From Planctomycetota bacterium (GTDB taxonomy: Bacteria; Planctomycetota; PUPC01; JABMSA01; JAUWKK01), in the NCBI GenBank assembly GCA_030614245.1, contig JAUWKK010000095.1, positions 1 to 8,758 on the forward strand: DNA of 8,758 bases, in the 5' to 3' direction. Under the pieces are notes generated by a model. The model was not told the origin of the DNA. It ran no database searches and saw only the letters and a list, made by a program, of their open reading frames with translations. Both the position numbers and the translations under genes were made by a program. Below, piece after piece: positions 1 through 7,300 of the stretch (position 1 is the stretch's first letter; the number at the start of each line of letters is the position of its first letter).

Positions 1-1
1 C

Positions 2-88
2 ACATTCGCGGCTGACGGCCCGCAATTCTTCGCCAGCCCCACCATTGAGCACATCCTCACGCGCGCGGCGCATGAGATACCCCATTAG
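2..88 (+). CDS. Possible 3' end of a convergent plus-strand gene (5' end outside window)
   Basis: The frame starting at base 2 is open from the left edge to a TAG at 86-88 and gives 28 codons ending ...TRAAHEIPH. About three quarters of third positions are G or C, and the peptide looks like the end of a folded protein with an amphipathic helix (PTIEHILTRAAHEI). It would converge on the minus-strand HEAT gene, leaving a 37-base gap. I do not recognise the family, and the stretch is too short for a firm call. A rival reading is a minus-strand ORF starting near base 45, with GAGG upstream of an ATG and running off the left edge. Both frames are open, so the strand is uncertain. Confidence 0.35.
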   Translation, partial: TFAADGPQFFASPTIEHILTRAAHEIPH

Positions 89-95
89 TTGGGGT
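79..95. other. Short hairpin in the intergenic junction, weak terminator candidate
   Basis: ACCCC (79-83) and GGGGT (91-95) can pair around a 7-base loop, ATTAGTT, that contains the TAG of the possible plus-strand gene. The stem is only 5 bp and no T-run follows on either strand, so it is not a convincing Rho-independent terminator. Its place between two probably convergent genes is the main reason to list it. A second possible pairing nearby is GCCGGC at 113-118 with GCCGGC at 135-140, which spans the stop codon of the HEAT gene. Confidence 0.2.
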
Positions 96-125
96 TATAA
101 GGACGCTCCTCCGCCGGCTTAACTG

Positions 126-839
126 CTACTCTCGGCCGGCCTTCCACCACGCGAGCCAACGGTTGACGGCGCGCTCGCGTTCGGCCGCCGGGGCTTTAGG
201 ATTAAAGCCGAACGTCTGCTTCGTTAATCGTTTGAGCGACAGCAGGCTCTTGGCTCGCACGTTCTCGTCCTCGTCGTCGAGTCCCTCGATGAGCGCCGCG
301 ATCACGCGCGGATCGTCGAAGGCGCCCAGTGCAAATGCCGCCGCGGCCCGCACGTGAGCTTCGTCGTCGCCCAGCGAGCGGATCAGAGGCTTGACGGCCG
401 ACTTCTTTCCCTGCCGCCCGATGGCGAGCACCGCATCGGCGCGGATGAGGGCATCCTTGTCGGTGAGGCACTTGAGCAGGGCCTTGCTCGCCTCTTTGCC
501 GCCGATGAGCCCGAGCGCCTCGACGGCCGCACGCCGCACGAGCAGTTCCTTGTCGGCCAGCGCGTTCAACAGATCGGGCGTGAGGGCCGTCTCGCGGCTT
601 CGACCCAGTATCGCCGCACAGCGTGCTCGAACGTTCCCAGCCGGGTGCCGCGCGAGCGCGCGCTTGAGCAGCGCGTGCGCCCTCGCTCCCAGAGCGAGCA
701 GCTCCTTCTCGGCCGCCATCCGCTCGGTGTGCTTCGATGATCCCAACTGGTCGATAAGATCGTGCGTCCGGGTGCGCTCGCCGGCGAGGAGGGAGCTTCC
801 GAGCAGCAACAGGCTGCCAGGATATGATCGGAGGTTCAT
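126..839 (-). CDS. Secreted-type HEAT-repeat protein with W-rich C-terminal tail
   Basis: The 237-residue product is almost entirely HEAT/PBS-lyase-like helical repeats from about residue 36 to 205. Typical signatures are VRRAAVEALGLIG, IRADAVLAIGRQG and VRAAAAFALGAF, spaced about 31 residues apart. Such repeats form a curved scaffold for protein binding; no catalytic motif is visible. The N-terminus (MNLRSYPGSLLLLGSSLLAG) looks like a short signal peptide or anchor, but the cleavage site is weak. The last 30 residues hold FGFNPKAPAAERERAVNRWLAWW, a tail I associate with planctomycete HEAT proteins; this is recalled, not checked. The ATG at 839 overlaps the upstream TGA as ATGA and has no Shine-Dalgarno sequence, so translation is probably coupled to the NPCBM gene. 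It is the last gene of the minus-strand cluster. Family call is firm; role is unknown, with an adaptor for the neighbouring proteins as an inference. Confidence 0.9.
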   Translation of the reverse strand: MNLRSYPGSLLLLGSSLLAGERTRTHDLIDQLGSSKHTERMAAEKELLALGARAHALLKRALARHPAGNVRARCAAILGRSRETALTPDLLNALADKELLVRRAAVEALGLIGGKEASKALLKCLTDKDALIRADAVLAIGRQGKKSAVKPLIRSLGDDEAHVRAAAAFALGAFDDPRVIAALIEGLDDEDENVRAKSLLSLKRLTKQTFGFNPKAPAAERERAVNRWLAWWKAGRE

Positions 840-2092
840 TTTCGAATCAGCCGGGCGCCGGCCCAGTTTGCGCGGTCGAAGACGTGCATCTCTTCGCCGA
901 AATCGACCACGAGCGTAAGTTCGTCAACCGCCGAGACGTCGATGTCGATATCCCGCGGCTTATCGCCGCCGGAGAGTGCGCCATCCTCGGGTTTCCCCGG
1001 GAAGAGCGTCTTGCCGTCGCCGATGACGCGGAAAACGACGTGGCCGCGGCCCTGAGTCTCATCGTCGATACCGACCGTCGCAAGCATGCGCGCGAAGCCC
1101 TTGCCGAGGCTGTAGGTCAACTTGCATCGTGAATGGACCCCCAGGCCTTTCCGCCACGTTCGCCCGCCCATTGTGATCGTTCCGCCGCGCACGTTCCGGT
1201 CGCGGCGATAGTGCCACCACCAGGTTTTGCCGACGGGCTGCCGGGGGTCCCGCACGAACGGTTCTTCTACGACGCCGGCCGGCTCGAGTTCGGAAAGGAA
1301 CACGACTCGCCCGCCGCTGAAGGTAATGCCGGCGATTGCGTCGCGCGGGATGGCGAGCGGCCCCCCGACGGCCGGCTTCCGCCCGCGCTGCTTGGCGTCC
1401 AGCCGTCCTATGGTGCCGGTGATCGAGCCGCCCTCGACGGTCATGACGTGGGCGGCCAGCCCCTCGGGCTGCTTCATCTTCGTACCCGGCGCGAGGGCGA
1501 TCCCGAGCATCTTGTCGAACGTAAGCGGAATGTCGCCGAGCGCGCACTGAAACTGCACGCCTGCCGCGCCGACTGAGTTCAGCACGCCGGGCAGCCGGTC
1601 GCCGTTGAGCAGGATTACCGAGTCCTTCTCGGCGGGCACTTCGAGCAGTGTGTCGGCGAGTTCGCGCGGTGAATCGCAGGGCGCGGCGGCCGCGGCCTCG
1701 TGCTCGAACTCCATCGCGCGAATGTGATCGAACCTGACATCGACCGTACCCAGCGAGGCCGTTTTCAGCTTAAGCATGGCCTTTGTGCCGCCGGTGATGC
1801 GGCCGACGAGTATGTCCCCGTTGCGGAGCATCACGAGCGTCTGCCCGGCGCGCGGCGACGGCTGCACCTTGCGAAGGTGGGCCGAGAGCACCTCGCCCAC
1901 GGGTACCCTCCGGAGCCGCCCACCCGCCCTGATCGACAGCGTGCCGTCGGCGGCGATGGCATCGATGGTGCCTTCAAGGCAGCTGCCGTCCATCATCTCG
2001 ACTATATCGGCCCGGCCGCAGGGCGCCAAGAGCGCAATACCGCACAGCGTCGCAAGAATGAAGGCGGTCATGGTATAATGGCTGGTATTCAA
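836..2092 (-). CDS. Secreted NPCBM-domain protein with four N-terminal beta-repeats
   Basis: The product has 418 residues if it starts at the TTG at 2092. A hydrophobic leader (FILATLCGIALLAPCGRA|D) suggests Sec export; the LAPC before the cysteine does not fit a lipobox because of the proline. Residues about 28-258 hold four degenerate copies of a beta-rich unit built on G-D/S-x-L-x-G followed by strands and a V/I-P-x-x-x-I segment (cores DGSCLEGTI, NGDILVGRI, NGDRLPGVL, GGSITGTI). Residues about 265-416 match the NPCBM/NEW2 domain: WRKGLGVHS, a buried GIDDE, VVFRVIGDGKTLF, then DIDVSAVDELTLVV and D-x-ANW-AGARL. NPCBM domains usually flank glycoside hydrolases and are thought to bind glycans, but no catalytic domain is present here. 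TTG overlaps the protease stop as TTGA and has GGGAAG 8 bases upstream. The ATG at 2071, still ahead of the hydrophobic core, is the alternative start. The gene ends in the ATGA overlap with the HEAT gene. Confidence 0.88.
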   Translation of the reverse strand: MNTSHYTMTAFILATLCGIALLAPCGRADIVEMMDGSCLEGTIDAIAADGTLSIRAGGRLRRVPVGEVLSAHLRKVQPSPRAGQTLVMLRNGDILVGRITGGTKAMLKLKTASLGTVDVRFDHIRAMEFEHEAAAAAPCDSPRELADTLLEVPAEKDSVILLNGDRLPGVLNSVGAAGVQFQCALGDIPLTFDKMLGIALAPGTKMKQPEGLAAHVMTVEGGSITGTIGRLDAKQRGRKPAVGGPLAIPRDAIAGITFSGGRVVFLSELEPAGVVEEPFVRDPRQPVGKTWWWHYRRDRNVRGGTITMGGRTWRKGLGVHSRCKLTYSLGKGFARMLATVGIDDETQGRGHVVFRVIGDGKTLFPGKPEDGALSGGDKPRDIDIDVSAVDELTLVVDFGEEMHVFDRANWAGARLIRK

Positions 2093-4242
2093 TTCACATT
2101 CTTCCCGGCTACTCGCTTGGCCTGTTCCATCTTGAACTTGTCCATGAGGCCCTTGTACTCTTCGCTCTTCTCGGTGTCTACTTCAAGTGTCCTGGCGAGT
2201 TCCATCGCCGCCCGCTGCAGTTGTGCATCGTTTTCGAAGTCGATGATATACATCTCGCCGCGTTCATCAGCGAGCTTGATCCGCAGCCAGGTTCGCAGCG
2301 ACTTGCGGGCCGTAGCGCGGTCGTACCGGCCCTTGATAGAGTTGAACCACTCGTCGAAGCCGGGATAACGCTTGTCGTCATTGTCGTCGAAATGGGCGAG
2401 AGCTTCGAGTGCCTTGCGATCTTTCTCGCGGTGGTCGTTCCAGTATCGGTCGAGTTCACCGGAAAGCCTGAGCGTCTCGAAATCGCGCAGCTTGTGCGGC
2501 TCGATCAGGTTGTCGAGGAATATCTCGATATCGGGCATGATGCCGCCGCGTTCGCCCGGTGGATTGCGATGAATGCTGCGGCCCGATGGCAGATAATACT
2601 TGGCGACGGTGAGCTTGAGCGCGGCCTTGCCGCCGGCCGCGCGCAACGGCAGCACCTTCTGGACGCTGCCCTTGCCGTAGGTTCGGCTTCCGATGAGCGT
2701 CGCCCGCTTGTAGTCCTGGAGAGCGCCCGCGACGATCTCCGACGCGCTCGCGCTGCGCTGAGTTACGAGAACGACGAACGGCGTGTCGGGGTGCGTCTTC
2801 GCGTCGCGAGTGCGGAGCTCCTCGCGCGGGGCCATGAACGGATTGCGGCCGCGGCTGGATACTATCAGCTTGTCGTCCTTCAGGAACATGTCGGCAACGT
2901 CGCGGGCAGCCGTGAGCAGGCCGCCGAGATTATTGCGCAGATCGAGTATCAGGCCCTTCGCTTCCTGCTTCTCGAGATCGGTCAGCGCCTCCGCAAATTC
3001 CTCGGTGCTCTTCTCGCCGAACGCCGTCAGCTTGATATAGGCGATCCTGCCGGGCAGCATCTTGCTGTGAACGGTCGGCAGCTTGATGGACTCGCGGGTG
3101 ACCGTGAACTGCTTGTTCTCCTTCCAGCCGGCTCTGCGGATGGTGACGGTGACCTTTGCATCGACCTTCCCGCGGAGGGTCCTGACGATATCTTCGGTAT
3201 CGCGGTCCTTGGTCGGTACGCCGTCGACTTCGATGATCTCGTCGTACGAACGCAATCCCGCGCGATACGCCGGGCCGTAGTAAATCGGGCGGATGATGGT
3301 GAACGTTCGGTTTGACAGGTCGGTGCCGATGCCCGGGTATCCCACGTGGGCGCCGATGCCGGCGTACTCGCCGGTGATGCGTTCGCGGAACTTCTTCAGG
3401 TCATCCTCGGAGAAGTATGCGCTGAACGGGTCGAGCACTCCCGCAATTCCGGCAGCCGCGCCGTCGCGGAGCTCTTCGAGCGTAGCGGGTTCGTCGACGT
3501 GATACAAGCGGGCCGTGTTGAGTATCTCGTTGAGCAGCGGGTCCTTCAGCCCCTGGGAGTTCTGGAACTCCTTGGCGGTCTGAGTCTGTAGTCTTTCGAT
3601 GCGCAGCAGGTTCTTAGCGAGTGCGCCTCGGAGTGTGGGCTCGGTCTGAAGCTCGGTGAGAATGGCCTGCACGTCGGCGTCGACGTCGCCGATCTCGGCG
3701 AGAGCCAGCGCACAAGCCTCACGGACGTCGCGGTCTTTCGTCTTGAACAACTTGCGAAGGGTGGAGTTTGACTTCTCGAGAGCTGCGTCGCTGGTCGCCG
3801 CTGAATAAAGCGACCGGGCGAGTATGATCTTCACTTTCGGGGACCCCACCTTGTCGAGCAGGTCGATGATCGCCACTTCGGAGGTCATTCTTCCGTATTC
3901 GCCCAGCAGCGTGGCGGCGAACTCGGCGATGGGTTCCTCGGAATGCTGCTCGACAAGCTTGCGCAGTTCCGGGATGCCGTTCTTAAGGTCACCCAGACTG
4001 CAAAGTGCCTTGGCGCAGGCGAGCCGCGCAGTGGGCTTCGCCGTGGGCAACGCCTTGCGGATGGAATCGGCCGCCCCGACGCCCAGCTCCGCGAGTTGAG
4101 TCGACTGCTGCCAGACCGGCCCGCCCTCGGTGATCCTGCCGATGATCAGCGCCACAGCGTCGTCGGTTTCGGCCGATACAGCGAATGAAATCAGCACGGC
4201 GCTCAACGCAACCGCACACACGGTGAATCGGTGCTTAGTCAT
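2089..4242 (-). CDS. Secreted HEAT-PDZ-S41 C-terminal processing protease (CtpA/Tsp family)
   Basis: This is a serine endopeptidase of family S41, expected to cleave exported proteins outside the cytoplasm. From the ATG at 4242 the product has 717 residues. Residues 1-24 are a clear signal peptide (MTKHRFTVCA..., cleavage after AVSA). Residues about 27-215 are HEAT-like helices (for example TARLACAKALCSLGDL and DVREACALALAEIGDV). The usual CtpA entry segment with DPFSAYFSEDDLKKF follows, then a PDZ domain at about 295-375 (GEYAGIGAHVG, AYRAGLRSYDEIIEVDG) and the S41 core at about 380-580. The nucleophile should be Ser499 in SASASEI, with Lys524 in YGKGSVQ 25 residues later and Gln528, the same spacing as Tsp S430/K455 and CtpB S309/K334/Q338. 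The last 135 residues are charged and helical. An in-frame GTG at 4302 would add 20 residues ahead of the signal peptide, so I prefer the ATG, although its upstream AAGAG is only a weak ribosome site. It is an active-looking enzyme; the substrate is unknown. Confidence 0.95.
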   Translation of the reverse strand: MTKHRFTVCAVALSAVLISFAVSAETDDAVALIIGRITEGGPVWQQSTQLAELGVGAADSIRKALPTAKPTARLACAKALCSLGDLKNGIPELRKLVEQHSEEPIAEFAATLLGEYGRMTSEVAIIDLLDKVGSPKVKIILARSLYSAATSDAALEKSNSTLRKLFKTKDRDVREACALALAEIGDVDADVQAILTELQTEPTLRGALAKNLLRIERLQTQTAKEFQNSQGLKDPLLNEILNTARLYHVDEPATLEELRDGAAAGIAGVLDPFSAYFSEDDLKKFRERITGEYAGIGAHVGYPGIGTDLSNRTFTIIRPIYYGPAYRAGLRSYDEIIEVDGVPTKDRDTEDIVRTLRGKVDAKVTVTIRRAGWKENKQFTVTRESIKLPTVHSKMLPGRIAYIKLTAFGEKSTEEFAEALTDLEKQEAKGLILDLRNNLGGLLTAARDVADMFLKDDKLIVSSRGRNPFMAPREELRTRDAKTHPDTPFVVLVTQRSASASEIVAGALQDYKRATLIGSRTYGKGSVQKVLPLRAAGGKAALKLTVAKYYLPSGRSIHRNPPGERGGIMPDIEIFLDNLIEPHKLRDFETLRLSGELDRYWNDHREKDRKALEALAHFDDNDDKRYPGFDEWFNSIKGRYDRATARKSLRTWLRIKLADERGEMYIIDFENDAQLQRAAMELARTLEVDTEKSEEYKGLMDKFKMEQAKRVAGKNVN
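2101..2106 (-). promoter_or_regulatory. Ribosome binding site supporting a TTG start
   Basis: On the minus strand GGGAAG lies inside the last codons of the protease gene, 8 bases before the TTG at 2092. The alternative ATG at 2071 has no purine-rich site at a useful distance. This favours TTG and the 4-base TTGA overlap, which mirrors the ATGA overlap at the next junction. Confidence 0.5.
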
Positions 4243-4267
4243 TACGTTTCTCTTTCGTTCGAATGTA

Positions 4268-4287
4268 GGTGCAGTTCGCGAACCACC
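4268..4287. promoter_or_regulatory. Imperfect palindrome in the 62-base gap before the protease gene
   Basis: On the plus strand GGTG-CA-GTTCGCGAAC-CACC is a perfect 10-bp palindrome (4274-4283) flanked by a complementary GGTG/CACC pair offset by two bases. In minus-strand RNA it could fold as a 7-bp bulged stem with a CGCG loop, starting 25 bases upstream of the protease ATG. It could be an operator, an intercistronic processing hairpin or chance. No T-run follows, so it does not look like a terminator. I see no convincing -35/-10 pair in the gap. Confidence 0.35.
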
Positions 4288-4304
4288 CTGCGTCTGCTCC
4301 ACGT

Positions 4305-7300
4305 TTACTTCTCTTTGTTCTCGTCGACTCCCTCTTTGGGTTTCGGTGCGCCCTTTCGGTCTTTCAGTATTATATCGCCGAAGAACTCGGGTGAGAACCC
4401 TTTAAGCAGGCGATAACTGTCGTGATGCAGGAACAGCGCCGGCGACCAGCTCACCGATTTGCTCGTTTCGTTGCCGTCGTCGTCGATCACGGTGATGTTC
4501 AGGCCGAAGCGCGTGCCGTCTTCAGGGTCGATGTACTTGATGTAATCCCACGGCATTGCAGCTTCGTAAACGACGCCCGACTGGTTCGGCTTGATCTTCA
4601 CGCGGTATTCGCCTTCAGGCTCCTTCCTGTTCCGCCGGTCATCCATCGGCTTGTCGACCAGGGCCTGAGTGAAGAGCAAGTCATCGCGTCTGTATTCGAA
4701 GCCGCCGTCGTTGGCGCAGTCGATGCTGATGATCAGGCCGTCGCCCGCCCAGTAGTTCAGATCAGCCTTGTAGCTGCGATGGATGCTGTCATCGACGTCG
4801 ACGGCGATGTAGAGATACTTCTCGCTCCAACCGACGTAGAGCCGCGCGGAGAGGTCGTTCGGTCCGGCCCATCGGGGCGGCCAGGTATTTTTCGGGCGCT
4901 CCATCCAGGGGAGTAGTTCGGCGTTTCTCCCCGGCCCGGGCAGTATCAGTTCGATGGCGTCGGCTCCGTCGAGGCGCGCCGACTCGAACGCGTGCCAGTC
5001 GTCGTCGATGGCGCCGTCGATTGTCGGCGGGCGGTCGAACTTATACGCGACGAGTTTCGGCGGCATCTGCTCGACGAGCGCCTCGCGTGCGGCCGATAGG
5101 CGGTCGAACAGCCGCTCGGCCGTTACCGGATCGACGCGGGGATCGGCCAGCGCCTCGGCAGCGACGGCCTTGGCCTTGCCATAGCGGTGCAGTTGGATCA
5201 GCAGGCCGGCGGCTTTGAGGGCCGCCTCGTGCGCCCGTTCGAATTCCGCATCTGCACGGTGCTGCCGAAGCCGTTCGAGCAGGTATTCGACGCGGCCGGT
5301 AACGCGCTCGGTATCGATCTGGCCGTATCCGAAGCATCCGCGGTTGGACGCGACGCAGAACGTACCGCCGATCAGGCGAGCGGCTATGTGATCGACCGGC
5401 GGGGGGGCCACGCGCTGGAGCACGCCGCCGTCCCTGGCCGAGAGCAGCACCGCTGATGCCTCGAGCCGGTCGCCCCAGACCGCCACGCAGCCGGAGGCGA
5501 CGTGCACGCCGCCACCCTGCACGCGGCCCAGAGGCACGCTCTCCCAGGTCTTCAGGCCGCTCTTCAGGTCGTAGCAAACGGCGAGATTGGCGTTCTCGCG
5601 ATACAGCAGTGCCACCACGATGTCGCTGCCGACACCTATCGCCTCGATCTCGTTCGGCTTGAACGTCTCCGCCCAGAGCGGCTTGCCGGTGGTGGCGTCG
5701 AGAGCGGTCAGCTTGCCTTGCGCGGCGAGTGTGTTGGGCACGACTACGACCGCCGAGCCGTCGGGAGCAGCCACGATCGAGTTCACCGAGAAGGTGCACT
5801 TGTGGCTCCAAAGCTCGGCGCCTTTCACGATATCCACCATGTGGATGCGCGAATCGTTGAGCACGACGGCCATCCTGCCCCGCGAGGCGAACCGCGCGGG
5901 CAGGTCGGTCATCCTGTTGCCTTCGACCTCGAAGTCGACGAACGATCTTGCGTCGCCGGTTTTCGCATCGTATCCGATGATGCGCCCCGGCATCGTGGTG
6001 CAGACGGCTACGATTCCCTTTGACAACATCACCGAGTCGCGATGAGTACTCGCCGGGACGTTCTGCTCCCATATTTTCCGGCCCGAGGCGGAATCGATAC
6101 AGGTCAGGCGTCCGCCGGTGCCCGTGATGTAGATGCGATCTCCGTCAGGCGCCCAGCCGTTGATGCGGTCGGCCTCGACCGTGATGATCGTGTCGAAGCC
6201 CTCGGCCCCTGGAATCGGCTTCGCCTTTCGCCTGACGTGGGGCAACAGCAGCCTCCGTGCCGTGCCGTGGGTGTAAAGCCAGAGCGTCCTGCCGGTTGCC
6301 GGATCGAGTGCGAGCATCTGCTGGAAGCTGGGCAGGATCAGCGAGTTATTTGTAACGATGACGCGCCCGGACCAGTTGCCCGGGCTCCGCGCCCAGAGCA
6401 GTTCACCGGTTTCGAGGTCGCGGCAGACAAGGTTATCGTAGGGGAGCCTCGCGCGGCGCAGCCCGCCGAAGAATACCTTCGAGAAGGCATTCTGGGAGAT
6501 GAGCAGCGTCCCCTGTGCTCCGGGCGTTATGATGGGGCTGTTCAGCGTGAGTTGCGCCGGCGTGCGCCATTTCTTGATTATCGGTAGCGTCAAGACGGGA
6601 TCGGCGGCATCTTGCAGCGCTCTGAACTCCGGTCGCTTCAGTTCGCGTTCGGCAATCTCACTTGCCGGGGCGAAATGGTCCGGCAGCATGGCGAAAGGGA
6701 ATTCGTCGATCACGCGGTGTAGAGCAGCCGCGGCTTCATCGAGCCGGCCGGCCTTGCGGCAGATGCCGGCGATGCGGAAGAGTACTCCGGCGAGCTCGGG
6801 CGAGCGCGGATGCTCGCGGATGAATTGCTCGAGGTGGTAGATTGCCTTGCGCGGCTCGTCCTCGTATGCGTCGGCCAGCCGCAGGCGCGCGAGGCCTGCC
6901 GCCGTGCTGTTCGGGTACTGCCCGATGGCCTTCAGCCATGGCGAGCGGTCGCCGGGGCTGCCCTTCTCGATGAGTTCCGCCGCTGCGGCTTCGGGGCGCG
7001 CGTACGTCTCGCGACCGTGTGCGTCGATGATACTGTCGATGCGCGCCCGCGCAAACCATCCACAGCGGGTGCTCAGGCCGCTCGTAAACGAGTGCATGCT
7101 CGCGCGATGCTCGGATAGCAGCCGCTGCCATGTATCGACGGCCCGGGGCCAATTCCCGAGCTGCTCGTGAGCCTCCGCGAGACCGACGAGGGCTTCAATC
7201 CGGCTGGTATTCGCTCGTGCATGTTCGAGCGCGCGCTTGGAATGTTTCGCTGCGTCCTGCCAGCGCAATGCTTCGGCTGAGTTATAGGCCTGGCCGAGAT

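Noticed and set aside
2074..2079. TATAAT on the plus strand
   Set aside because: It has no TTGACA-like partner about 17 bases upstream, no plus-strand gene follows, and it lies in the signal-peptide region of the minus-strand NPCBM gene.
2221..3315. Long plus-strand ORF of 364 codons opposite the protease gene
   Set aside because: It lies wholly antisense to the conserved PDZ-S41 coding region and has no recognisable domain. High GC keeps antisense frames open by chance; the same applies to the plus-strand ORFs at 5502-6023, 6042-6587 and 7941-8591.
4243..4302. GTG start for the protease at 4302
   Set aside because: It would place 20 polar residues ahead of a clear Sec signal peptide. The ATG at 4242 puts the signal peptide at the N-terminus.
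5401..5407. Run of seven G (C on the coding strand), possible slippage or frameshift site
   Set aside because: The reading frame is intact on both sides, with propeller 2 before it and the CBM9-like domain after it. The run simply encodes APPP.
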